Below are positions 1 to 10,909 of a stretch of DNA of 64,000 nucleotides, one piece after another. The DNA comes from Tribonema minus (taxonomy: Eukaryota; Sar; Xanthophyceae; Tribonematales; Tribonemataceae), in assembly GCA_017506865.1 (NCBI GenBank), contig JAFCMP010000335.1, forward strand, positions 62,001-126,000, in the 5' to 3' direction. The position numbers and the translations under genes were made by a program. The notes under the pieces are model-generated. The model was not told where the DNA came from, searched no databases, and was given only the letters and a program-made list of their open reading frames with translations. Position 1 is the first letter of the stretch, and every line of letters starts with the position of its first letter.

Positions 1-395
1 ACATGTACTGCAAAGTATGTACAACCTGCAGTGCATGCTGACGAATGTACTGCGTTGTTGTAACGTCTTGAATTGGCTTGGTGACTTTGGTCGTCATCAG
101 TACCCACCATGTGCACAGTTGGCAATTGCAATTGAACTCCTGGCAAACGCACACGCTACTTTCATATTGACTGCATGCTGCTGTACAATGAATTCCTGTT
201 CATGCATGGTGTGATGTTTCACCAAACTGCATGATTGATCGGTCCGATACCATGCTGCTCATGTCTCACATACCAGAATGAGTGCTGAGGTACACCATGT
301 CAACAAATTCATGCCAAAGATGCATGTGCACATCAGGATTAGATGAGTTACTGTCAACATACAAACAACGAGCGATCATCACTACTGCGCAAACA
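1..395. other. Intergenic, no gene seen
   Basis: Only short open frames with no recognisable protein features are present. The stretch ends where the target-site duplication of the hAT element begins at 396. Confidence 0.5.
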
Positions 396-403
396 GATGG
401 TGG

Positions 404-1362
404 TAGGGTTGGGTCCCGGAACCGGGATTTCCGGTCGCAGACCGGAAATCCGGTCATCCCGATCCCGATACCGGTCGAGGGAGGTGGCTGAACCGGGATT
501 TGGTGATAAACAGCCTCAAACTGCCCCCTAGTGACTTGTTGTCACTTCAGCACTACTCTTTCATGTCTCCACAGCATTTATGATCGCTTTGCACCCTCAA
601 ACACCACACATCACGTCACAGGGTTACTTAAACGGTCACCTTGGGGTCCATTTTTGAAAAAGCCCGCCTGTGGCTTGGGTTTGGCTTGTGAGATCGCTGT
701 AGTGTGCAGCCTGGTAGTATGGCTGACGATGCGAGTAACGCTTAGGTGGGAGCGGTCGACCTGGTGTCTTCTGATCATGAGGACGAGGCTCGCCAGCCTC
801 AAGCGAGGTCCAAAAAACGGTCAGCAGCAGGCAAAGCCAAGGCAAAGGAAGACATGGAGGCCAAGTGGCAGCGTCTGACTACTTGGGCGCTGCTAAAGAA
901 GACTACAACGAAGACCATGTCGGCAGTGTGGAACGTGGGGCTCACGTTCTACAACTATGCTGATGCCGACATGGTCGAGTACGTTGTCTGTGGGGCGTGC
1001 AAGGACACCGTGCAGCAGTTTAAGAGCCAGCCTCTTTCCTCCCCATTCTGGCCATGTACGAGGGGGAGAAGCTTTCAAACCCTCTGCATTGGTGGCGCGA
1101 CCACATGGTGCAGTTTCCGCACCTGTCTAAGCTCGCACACCGTGTGCTTTGTGTCCCTGCCACTTCAGCTCCCTCTGAGCGGCTGTTTTCTGCGGCTGGC
1201 TTGACTGCGACTAAGCACCGCAATCGCCTTGTTGGCGAGGCAGTCACCCTACTGGTGTGGCTTAAGAAAGCTTGGGACACAGTCGATGATTGGTGCAAGA
1301 AGCAGAAGCAGCGGGCGGCAGCATGAGCTAGCGTTTTTTTTTGCAGTGGCGCCATGTTGCTT

Positions 1363-1395
<33 letters not shown>

Positions 1396-1716
1396 AGAGG
1401 CCCCTGCTGTTGGTACGTTTTGGTGCGCAGAAATGAAGGTTGGATCTCTTTACTGAGCCTTCAAGATGGGTGCTTGTCACTTGCTGCTGTCGTTCTGCTG
1501 TTGTTGCTGCTGTGCGCGAGGAACCGTTGCTGTGTAACCGTAAGAGCGGATAAATACCGGTCGGAAGCCGGCATTACCGGTCATTCCGGTCAATCCCGGT
1601 CCATTCCGGTCCATGCCACGCAGCCTAACCGGTATACCAGTATTGCATCCCGATACCGGTGCATTCCCGAACACCATCATCCCGATACCGAACAGGGGGA
1701 CCGGGACCCAACCCTA
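404..1716 (+). mobile_element. Non-autonomous hAT-family DNA transposon
   Basis: A 1313-bp element is bounded by perfect 16-bp terminal inverted repeats, TAGGGTTGGGTCCCGG at 404-419 and its reverse complement at 1701-1716. It is flanked by an exact 8-bp direct repeat GATGGTGG at 396-403 and 1717-1724; 8-bp target duplications are the hallmark of hAT elements. Just inside each end lie many CCGGT/ACCGG-type subterminal repeats (about 420-480 and 1555-1705), which in hAT elements commonly bind the transposase. The interior encodes only the two ends of a hAT transposase, so movement would need an enzyme supplied elsewhere. A CTG triplet run lies at about 1356-1393. Confidence 0.93.
746..1326 (+). 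pseudogene. hAT transposase remnant, internally deleted
   Basis: The frame from 746 carries a basic N-terminal segment and then W, F and a C-x2-C (residues VVCGAC) resembling a BED zinc finger, the DNA-binding domain of hAT transposases. From about 1024 a different frame, ending at 1326, encodes the hAT C-terminal dimerisation region with the diagnostic motif PSERLFSAAG preceded by WW and a hydrophobic helix. The RNase H-like catalytic core expected between them is absent and the two parts are out of frame. It is therefore an internal-deletion derivative with no catalytic activity. The C-terminal call is firm; the BED call is tentative. Confidence 0.85.
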
Positions 1717-1724
1717 GATGGTGG

Positions 1725-1994
1725 CCCTGCAACTTGTGACACAGTACATTGGTGCTCAAGGCGAGTTCTACTGCTGCATGCACACAGTTGCAGTACAGTA
1801 CCTGCAAGGCAAATTCTTCTGCGGCAAGCGAACAGCACCAGTACCGCAAGGCTTTAGAAGCAACAAGGCACAAATTTGTCAAAATATGCTGCTGATCATC
1901 ATCACAAGGTCATTTCCTCGAAAGTGTGTTATCAAATCTGCTACGTCGCCGCCAGCTCCCTCAAGCTGCAGCAAAACCCCCGACTACACACATT
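1725..1994. other. Intergenic, no gene seen
   Basis: This is the gap between the hAT element and the stop codon of the ATAD5-like gene on the minus strand. It probably includes that gene's 3' UTR. No other structure was recognised. Confidence 0.4.
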
Positions 1995-4900
1995 CTACCA
2001 GGTCTGCACCTCGAACGCAGCCTGCACCGTCGCGAGCCCCTCCTTCCCCCTGACAGTCCCCGACGTGAGCAGGTAGTGGTGGCTCTGCGCATCGAACAGG
2101 CGGCGGCGGCTGCGCCGGCCCCCCTCCCCCCCCGCGTCCCCCCCGCCGCGCGCCCCCCGCCCCGCCTCCAGCCGGCACAGCTCCCTGACAGCCGGCAGCA
2201 GCTCCAGCGCGTGCGCAGTGCTCAGCGAGCATGGGCCACGGATGGCGAGCGGCCGATCCAGCGCATCCGCCGCAGAGCTCAGGTACTGCGCGCGGTCGCT
2301 GCGCTCAAAGGGCAGGCTCAGGCCCTGCAGCGCCGTGCACTGCAGCGGCGGCAGCGGCGGCGGCGGCGGCGTATCGCCTGATGGGTGCGCGCTCTGCGGC
2401 GCGGCGCGCAGCGGCGGCGTCGGAAGCGGCTGTCGCAGCGCAACATTGCCGCAGCTGCAGCTGTCGGCAACGCTGTGGCTGCGGCTAAGCAGGCGCTGGT
2501 GGCAGCGCAGCGCGGAATCGCACACGGGCGCCGCCTCCCGCATCGTACCGGCCTGCCACTGCGAGACCGCCACGCCGCAGGGCGTGCGCGCATCGGCGGG
2601 CGCGGGGCACGGTGCCTGCAGCGCCGCCGTGCCGCCCAGCCGGAACTGCCGCGCCGGCGGCAGCGGCGGCTGCAGCGACACAAAGTGGTCGCCGCCCTCC
2701 ATCTGCCAGCCGCAGTGCGCCGCAAACACGTCCGCCGCCGCCAGCTCCTCGATGAGCGCTGCTGCTTCTGCGAGGCGCCCGAGCAGTGCAGCCTGCGCCG
2801 CCGCCAGCGCCGCCGGCATGGGCGCGTAGGGCGCCGCCGCCGCCGCGGCGGGCGCGTCAGACAGCGTCGTCGCAGCATCGGGCAGCGCGCCTTCGGAATC
2901 GTCGACGGCAGCGGGGTGGCACTGCTGCTGCTGAGCGCTGTCATCGCCAGTGCAGGCGGCTCCTTCGAGGTCTGCTGCGGCGGCGCCGTCGCCCGTTGCA
3001 GGCGTCTCGCTGCACGTCTCCTCGCCGCTGCTCGGCGTTGCGGTCTTGGAAGCCGCCGCCGCTGCCGCCGCTGCCGTGTCTGCTGCCGACAGCAACGCCG
3101 TGTGTGACTGCTCGTCCCTGGCCGCTGCCGCAGCTGACTTCCCGCCATCACCCGGCGTCGCTGCCGTAAAGACTGCTGCCGGTGCCGCTGCCTCCTCCGG
3201 TGCCGTCGCCGGTGTCGCCGCAGCATCAGCAACCGCAGCAGCAGCGGCAGTAGCAGCAGCAGCAGCAGCGCCGCTGTCGCCGTCGCCGTCCGCCGCAACC
3301 TCCATCATGCGCACGCCCTCAACCCCGTCCTCTCCGTCGCTGCCACTGCCATCACTGAGGCACGGCGCGCGCCGCTGCAGCCGCCACCGCCGCCGCGCAA
3401 CCGGCAGCAGCGCGTCATCGTCTGCAGCCAGCGCGCTGCTGCTGCCGCCGTCGTCCTCGAAGCACGCCTCTTCCTCGCCTTCCGCATCCTCGCGGATGCA
3501 GCGCCCCCCACCTCCGCCACCCCCGCCGCCGCCGCCGCTGCCTCCGCCGCCCGCTGCGCCCACGGCGCGCCGCTTTGCTGGTGGCGCCTCAAAGTCGTCG
3601 TCGTCGTCGCTCGTGCATGGACTCGTGATCTCGTCGCTGACGCCGCCGCCCGGCGCGGCACCCGCGCTCGCCGCCCTGCTCAGCTGCCTGCCGCCGCCGC
3701 CGCCGCGCTTCAGCGCCGGGCGCTTGTGCTGCGCGCGGCGGCGCGGCGACGCGGCCAGCTGCTGCAGCAGCGGCCGCCAGTAGCGGAAGTGCACGCGGTG
3801 GCGCGCGCCGGGCGCGACGTCGCTAGACAGGACGATGCGACGCGCTGGCTGCCGCGCGTCGCCTGTCACTGGCGCCGAGGCGACGGTGAGGAACACCAGC
3901 ACCTCCACCCAGCCGCTGCTGCGTTGCGGCGGCGCGAGCGCCTCTATGAGCGTGTCCGACAGCACCTTGCACTGCGGCGACCACGCCGTGCCGAAGCGCA
4001 CGCTCACAGGCGCCACTGCTGCCGCCGCCGTTGCTGCTACCTTGCACGCCTCTCCCGCTGCTGGCGTTGCGCTGGCGGCGCGCGCCGCAGCGGCGGGCTG
4101 CAGAAAGCCGGTGCCAGAGATGAGCACACGCAGCGGGTGCGGCAGGTCCACAGCGACGCCTTGAGGCTCGACGCCCGACACCATCGGCGAACGCGTCAGC
4201 AGCGGGCACTGCCATGCCGCCGCCGCTGCTGGCGCTGCCGCTGCTGCGCTCGGTAACGCGGTGGCGTCGGTAGCAGCCGCCATGCTGCCAAAGAGCTCGC
4301 TGCTGTCAAAGGTGACCAGCACTTCCGGGGGCAGGCCGGGCGCGTCGCCGCAGGCGTCGGCGCCGCACGCGCTCGCCAGCAGCGCCGCCCAGCGCGCCTG
4401 CTGAGACGTGCTGCCGTCGGCGGCAGCGGGCTGAGCTTCGCCACCACCACCACCACCACCACTAGCAGCAGCAGCAGCAGCAGCACCAGCAGCAGCAGCA
4501 GCGGCACCCGCCTCAGGCACGCCGTCACCATCAGCAGCAGCAGCGCCTGCGCCGGCGGACAACGTCGCCCAGCACTGCAGCGCCATGATGGCGCGGCGCA
4601 GGTCCGTGCACGTGAGCTGCGCGAGCGCGCACAGGACGCGCGCCGGCACGCCGAGGCGCTGCGCCGCGGCGACCTCCGCGAGCCGGTGCGCGGCCTGCGC
4701 GAGGCGCGGCTTGCAGAGCGCGTGCGCGCGCGCGTCGAGCGGCGCGTACGCGCCGTCCCACGCGCCCGCTGTGAGCAGTATCGGGCACTTGGCGGTGGAG
4801 CGCAGCTCGCGCAGCGCGCCCAGCAGCCCCGCGTCCTCCTCAAAAACGACGTCGATTTCGTCAAAGAGGATGACGCTCATCTTGCCTGCGCGCAGCGCCG

Positions 4901-7900
4901 CTGCCGCCTCCGCTGCCGCCGCCGCCGCTGCCGCCGCTGCCTCGTCGCTGCTGCTGCTGCTGCCGCTGCCGCTCTTCAGCTTGCCCTGGCCCTTGCTCTT
5001 GGCGGGTTTGGTGGGGCCTGACAGGTCTATCGTCTTGGCGGCAGCGGCGGCGGCTGGCGCTGCGCGTTTGGAGGTGGTGGCGATGGCGTGGCTCTGCGTC
5101 GCCTCGCTGAAGAGCTTGCGCACCGCCGCGCCGCCCCGCGCCTGTGTGCGCAGAATATGTTTGTAGTGGACATTAGGCGTGCTGACGAATACTGGCTCAG
5201 ACCTCCAGACGGCAAAAAACGAAAATTACCGCAGAGAGCTCGCCGACGGCAGTGGTATTGGGTAGTCTAAGGGTTTGCAATACCGACAATAAATAGGTCT
5301 GATAGTTTTTGGTACCTGTCAGCTGCAAATGCACATGGCATGATAATCGTTGAAAAACTGTTGATAATAGTATGCTATTGACAAGATATGCCCAAGCATG
5401 TTCTGCACAAGATAAAGCTACACACTGCTAGGTATACACAATTTATTGATCTCGGGTCATATGAGTGAGCAACAAACAGCCAGTGTTTGAATGATCTGAT
5501 ACTCACCAGGTCATTGCAGCACATCCCATTGCATCATGCTGCTGAGGCACGCGGCGACAGAATCAAAATTGGCAGCGGCTGACATCATGCTGAAGCGCGC
5601 ACCCTGCTGATAACCACTCTAATGACGAAATCGCTGTCAGGCCCAGTGCGCTCAGCACTAATGCACACAGGACCAACCAATAGTGCCTACACAATCATGA
5701 CGCATGACTTAGCAGCAGTGCTCACCTGCGAGGCGTTGACCTCCAATACGCGGAACCCCAGCGCCTCCGCGCATGCGTACGCCGCCGCCGTCTTCCCCAC
5801 CCCCGTGCTCCCAAACAGCAGCGCCATGTTGCACAACCGCTCCGTTCCGTCATCGCTGTACCCCTGCCAATACCCGTCCGACTCCTCCTCCGAGCACACG
5901 TCGCCGCCGCCGCGCGTTGCGCCGCCGCCGCCTCCGCCGCCACCGCTGCCGCCGCGCTGCCGCTGCCGCAGCGCGCGCCACTCGCCAAGCCACGCCGCCA
6001 GCGCTGCGGCCTCGCCGGCGTTGCCGCACACGTCGCGCGCCGCGCGCGGACGGTAGGTATGTATCCACTGCGCGCCCGGCTCCGCCTCGCTAAGCGCGCG
6101 CTTCGCCTCCACCAGCCCGCGCTGCGCATCGTCGTCGGAGACGCCCGCCGCGCGCGCGAGCCACAGCGCCGCGGCGTCGCCGCAGAGGTCGAGCCCTGCC
6201 TCCACTGCTGCCGCTGCGCCGCTGCTGCCCGCGGCGCAGCTGCCGCCGCCGCTGCCGCTGCTGCGGGATGTGACAGCGAGCCAGTGCTCCGCGGAGCTGA
6301 TGGAGTCGGCAGCGCGTGTCAGCGGCAGCACCGGCAGCTGCGCGCCTTCATCGGTGGCTGCACCCTGCGCCGCAGCCGCTGCGGCCGACAGCCTGTAGGG
6401 CTGCGCTTCCAGCGGTGGCTCCCCGGACCGAGGGCATGAGGCTGGCGGCACTGCGCTGCCGCTGCCTGGCACCGGCAGCAGGTGCATGGCAAGAGGGAAC
6501 TCCGCCAGCACCCAAGGTTTGCCGCCGCCGTGCCGCGTTCTCCCGCGGCCGCCATCGCCGCTGACATCACCAGGCGCGCGTGTGGACCGCGGCGCCTTGG
6601 TGAAGATGGAAGCCAAGGATGCTGCCTGGGACGCGCCAGCAGCAGCACCAGCACCAGCAGCAGCAGCGGTGGCGGCACCATCCGCTGAGCGCTTTGAGGG
6701 CAGTGGCGACGCTGCTGCCGCCTGCTGCAGCGCCTTGAGCTTGGCCCTGTCGGCTTTGCTCATGAAGAAGGTGTTGGTGGCGGACAGGAGCTGAGCAGCC
6801 GATGCGGCCGACCCACCGCCGCCAGCGCCTTTGGTGACGGTGCTGCTTGCTGTGCCAGCGCCGTTTGCGGCGGCAGTTTCGCCTGTAACGTCCATGACGT
6901 CATCGTCATCGCTCACGTCCAGCAACTCAATGACTGCCCTGCTACCTCCTCCTGCTGCTGCTGCTGCTGCTGCTGGTACTGCTTTTGGCGCGCCTGCCTG
7001 GCCTGCCTTTGATTTGCCGGGTTTTGTTGCCGCTGTAGCCGTGTCCTTGCGCGCCTTTGGCTTCTTGACCTGAGTACTGTGCTGCTGGCCGCCTGCGGCA
7101 TCATCGCTGCTCTTGCCTGCGTGCACGCGCACCGCCTTTGCGCCCGCAGGCACCTTTTTCAACCGCACCCGCGGCAGGTTCTGCGCGTGCTCCTCCGTGC
7201 TTGCGCGCGCTGGTGCAGCGTCTGTGGCGGTAGCGCTGCCCTGCATGCCTGCGGGGGCAGGTGCCGCCGACTGATCTACGGTGTCGGGTGCAGCAGCAGC
7301 AGCTGCCGCCGCCGCCGCAGCAGCAGCAGCAGCACCAGTTGCGGGTGAAGACGCAGCAGCAGCAGCATCAGGCTCGGCTGCAGAGTCTTCAAGGGGAGGC
7401 CTGCGGCGCCGCAGCTTGCGCGGCTTTGTGCGCACCACGTCGCTGTCGCTGCTGTCCTCGTGCACAATGCTGATGTGGACGGCATCTTCCGCAGCTGCTC
7501 GTGCTGGTGCTTCTGCTGTCGATGGCTGAACGGACGCTGCTGCAGCAGGCAGCAGCGGGGGCACTGAAGGCGTTGGCTTCGCTGCCGCTGGTGCTGCTGC
7601 TGGTTTCGCCGCTGCTGGTTTCGCTGCTGCCGCCGCCGCTGCTGATGCCTTCAACGATGCGGCGGCCTGTGCTAGCGGCAGCTTGGGATTCATCGACGTC
7701 TCTGATCGCTGCTGCTTCTCTCTGGCTGCCAGGTCTGCTTTGCTGGGCCTCCCTCGCTTCTTCTTGACGACGGGAGCAGGGGCAGCAGCAGCGCCTCCGC
7801 CATCGCCAAGCTTCTTGCTCCCAGCCTGCAGCGCCGATCCCGATGGTGTCCTGCCTATGGCGCTGACCCCGTTGCTGTCATGTTTCGCAGTTGATGAGCG

Positions 7901-8197
7901 AGGGCAGAAAATGGACGCCAGTTTGGCAGTTGGTGCTGCCACAGACGCAGGCGCCGAGGTCAGCGTTCTATCGAGTTGCTGTGCTGACCCTGTAAGGGCC
8001 TCCGCTGCGTTCTCAACGCCAACCTCACTGGCAGGTGCACGTGCAGCAGCGGCAGCTGTTCCAGTCTGAGCTGCTGCTGGCGCTGCTTGTGCTTCATCTG
8101 GCTCTGAAGGTGGTGCTGGCGCTGAGGATTGCGCAACTTTGCGAGGCTTGAAGAAGGATGCGATGTTCTGGGATGCTGGCTTGCCTGAACCACTCAT
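1995..8197 (-). CDS. ATAD5: ATAD5/Elg1-like PCNA-unloading AAA+ ATPase
   Basis: Two exons, 8197-5726 and 5141-1995, joined in phase 0 across a 584-bp GT-AG intron, give about 1872 residues. ATAD5/Elg1 is the large subunit of an RFC-like complex that strips PCNA from replicated DNA. Residues near 10-17 contain IASFFKPRK, a PIP-box-like motif. A W..YRP segment leads to Walker A GSTGVGKT (about 796-803). Spliced across the intron, the sequence reads EVNAS then EATQSH, as in ATAD5. Walker B is VILFDEID (about 914-921), followed by a D-L-R-x-A-I..LQ.W segment matching the AAA+ lid. A conserved C-terminal helix (LLPAVRELCRLE) ends the protein. Between lid and C-terminus lie long Ala/Gly/Glu-rich stretches and an IPT/TIG-like segment. 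The first in-frame ATG is at 8197; the open frame to 8224 has none. RFC1 is less likely because no BRCT domain is present. Confidence 0.93.
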
Positions 8198-8429
8198 GGC
8201 TGCGCTGCAGCCTTGCTCACTCAATCAATGCATCTGCGCAGATTGCTACAGCCGCTCCCTCCGGTTCTCTTTGCCAACTGTGAAGTTTCGATTTTATATT
8301 TAAGCGCCAAAGAACACACGTGCGACGATGCTCAGCAAATTCACATGTTTCGAATGTTAACCCACTCCTGAGCGAATCAAGCGACTCTGTGTTCTCAACT
8401 CACCACTTGGACACAGGCAAGCAGTCGAG
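8198..8429. promoter_or_regulatory. Shared bidirectional promoter region
   Basis: The ATAD5-like gene (-) and the PPR-like gene (+) start 232 bp apart and diverge. An AT-rich block ATTTTATATTTAA at about 8291-8303 could serve as a TATA-like core for either direction. No transcription start data are available; the promoter role is inferred from gene arrangement. Confidence 0.5.
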
Positions 8430-8984
8430 ATGAAGACGGCGGTGTTGCTGTTGGCGTCTGTGTGCTCATGTACAGCCTTCCTGCCAGCGGTGCCTTTGCC
8501 GACGGCGTGCGCACAGAGAGTAGTGAGCACATCTCCAACTGTTCTTCTATGCGCCTCTAGCAACGGCGGCAGCGCGGCCGCGCAACATCCCTCGGACTGG
8601 CTCAAGGCGGTACAGCGAGTGACAGCCTTGGAGAGTGAGGGACGTGCCACTCGGCTCGACTACGATCGAGCAATTCGTAAATGTTGCCAGAGCGGACGAT
8701 GGAATCAGGCACTGTCGCTTCTCAGGCAGGCACAGGGACGGGTGTCCCTGAAGGGCTACGCCGCCGTTACCGAGAGCTTGGCGATGGGGCGACAATGGCC
8801 GGAGGCCTTCGACCTGCTGGACGAGATGTCGCTGTTGACGGGCGGCGACTTGAGTACGTTCCTGGAGCTCGAGAGCAAGATACATGCGCTCTACCGGCGA
8901 GAGGTGATCAGAAAAGCAGGCGGCGTCGTTCCAGGCAAGGTGCAGGCTTGGGCTGACCTAGCTCCCATGCCCTGGTACCAATAG
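8430..8984 (+). CDS. Plastid-targeted PPR-like protein
   Basis: A single-exon gene of 184 residues. The N-terminus is a signal peptide (MKTAVLLLASVCSC) followed by TAFLPAVPLP and then a Ser/Thr/Arg-rich stretch. A Phe at +1 of the predicted cleavage site resembles the ASAFAP motif that routes proteins into red-derived secondary plastids. The mature part has two helical-hairpin units of about 35 residues (from LDYDRAIRKCCQSGRW and from GYAAVTESLAMGRQWPEA, the latter followed by FDLLDEM) typical of pentatricopeptide repeats, which bind organelle RNA. With so few repeats it may act with a partner or be a short accessory factor. The next gene upstream diverges from a shared promoter. Family-level confidence is good; the RNA target is unknown. 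Confidence 0.75.
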   Translation: MKTAVLLLASVCSCTAFLPAVPLPTACAQRVVSTSPTVLLCASSNGGSAAAQHPSDWLKAVQRVTALESEGRATRLDYDRAIRKCCQSGRWNQALSLLRQAQGRVSLKGYAAVTESLAMGRQWPEAFDLLDEMSLLTGGDLSTFLELESKIHALYRREVIRKAGGVVPGKVQAWADLAPMPWYQ

Positions 8985-10723
8985 TTTTGCTCGTCATAGT
9001 TGTCTGTACATCTCTTTTTTGTGTCGTCGGAGATATACATAGCTATACATACAAAAAGATGGGCGTGGCCGATGCCCGCCACGGACCTAGTAGTATCCCA
9101 CTCACATAGCTGGCGAGCGTATTTTTGCATATAATAGGTACCCACGCCTTTTTGAGTCCAAGCGACCATGCGCGTTCTTCCTTTCCCACGGTGCCCTACT
9201 GTTTTGACAGTTTCATCGCCTGCGCGTGCTGCTGAGCCCAAGTGGGAGAGCCATATGCTGCTGATGTCTGAGCCTGGCCTGCTTGAGAACATGCTACTGT
9301 CAGATACTTGCGTTTGCCAGATTCGTCCTATGCGAATCTGGTCCGTGTCAACATTACACAAGGTAGGTCCTGGTGGCAGTTGCAGCTGCGCGATTGCTGC
9401 AGTGGTTTGCACTGCACGGCGCTGTTCAACACGGCCTCTTTGAGATGATCTGTTGCAGCAGCGTCAACTAGCCCGCTTGTATGTCTCTTGTTGCAGCCAG
9501 CGTTGAATTAAGCTTGTGCAGCCACACTCAGCTTCTCATAGCAGGGGGGGCGTCGCTTCCGTGGCATTTGCTGTACTGGTTCACCGCCACATTCAGCCTC
9601 CAACCCTGATCTTGCGTGGTCTCAGATGAGAGACCTCTGTCACATTGTGAATGGCGCAATGTTGTCTGACAAATGCTGGCACTGTCGTGCAACTGCCTGC
9701 ATTGCCAGCATTGATGCATGCTGGCACTCTTATGCAAGTGCCAGCATTGATGCTGCCACTCTTTGTGTGACTGGCACGATGTCGCAAGCCGAGGAGCTTG
9801 AGCCTCACAGATGCTTGCTGCGTGCTTGCCATGCACTTGTCAGAACCGAAGGGTAATGCTGCACACACACCAAGCAACTGCTTCAGATGCCTCGTCGACT
9901 CAATGGCCACTGGTCATGCAGCTGTGCAGTAAGCAGTTGCCATTCCCGACTGAAAGCTGTGTGTGTGCTTGCTGCACATTGATCGGCTGTCTGATGTCCT
10001 GACTCAATCATAGTTCTACTGCGGTTGCGCCAATTGCCATGCACGATCTGGGGCACAGATTGCAACGCAGTGCATCTGCACCAAACAAAACAGTTGTGCT
10101 GAATGTGACTTATAAAGTGAACAACTGTGCAGATTGTGATGGTGTCGTGCGGTCATGCAGGCAGGCAGTGCTTCACAGCGTACAACACACGAGACATGGA
10201 TGAGAAACGTTTCTGATGGTGTTGTATTTGATGATGATGATGTGTATGTGATGGTATATCATCTAGAATGCACATAACCGTTTATCATCTACGCCATCTA
10301 CTCTTTGCTCGCGACAAGGTTACCTCTATGCTCCAGCGGTGACGAAACACACCAAACGGCATGTAATATTTCCCACCCACCCACCTAAAAGTCGAAAGAT
10401 GCTATGCGGAGGGGTGCCCTTATGTATAGCTGTGTGTTTATACATCCAGCTGAAGCGAATGCATTCGCCTCTGCGCACACAAGGGGCCAGGCGCGCGCAC
10501 TTGCGCAGCGCTTTTAGTATACGTATGGAATGCGGCAGCACAGCGTCCACACCCGGCCGTCCCTCACAACAGCGCAGCATACATACCGATGCAGCAACAC
10601 ACACGCTCGCAAATCCCTCCTCCCCAATGCGACACAATCCTGACACTGCGCGAGCACCGCAACACCACCAGTCCGCTGCTGCGAAGCCTCAACACCCCGT
10701 TTCACCCCGCTGCCGCACCCCGC
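8985..10723. other. Intergenic, no confident gene
   Basis: A plus-strand open stretch 9168-9362 ends at a GTAGGT donor-like site but matches no family I know. Degenerate repeats of TGCCAGCATTGATGC-type words occur at about 9700-9770, and a GATGATGATGATG run lies near 10228. Nothing else was recognised. Confidence 0.4.
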
Positions 10724-10815
10724 TATCGCGGGTTCTGAAGCTGCGACACCAGTTCATCCAGCTGCGCGCGCGTTGCTGGCTCCTCAAAGTAGCGGTCCGA
10801 GAGCTTCTTTAGGAA
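10724..10815 (-). repeat. Duplicate of last phospholipase exon end
   Basis: Downstream of the true stop at 10910 the sequence repeats the last ~90 bases of the coding exon, including the peptide LSDRYFEEPATRAQLDELVS and the stop codon. The true copy lies at about 10912-11005. The copy differs at a few positions (for example KKLSD for KELSD). It sits in the presumed 3' UTR or flank and is not needed for the reading frame. Confidence 0.8.
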
Positions 10816-10909
10816 GGCCAGGCGCTCGGGTGCTTTGACACCGCGCGAGCACCGCAACACCGCTGCCGCCGAGTCTCGACACACCGCTTCATCCCGCTGC
10901 CGCGGCTCA

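Noticed and set aside
1354..1857. Frame starting with a poly-Leu run
   Set aside because: A CTG triplet expansion inside the hAT element; no downstream domain.
2218..4256. Long plus-strand open frames (for example 2950-3783, 3726-4256)
   Set aside because: They are antisense shadows of the GC-rich, Ala/Arg-biased ATAD5 exon and show only low-complexity peptides.
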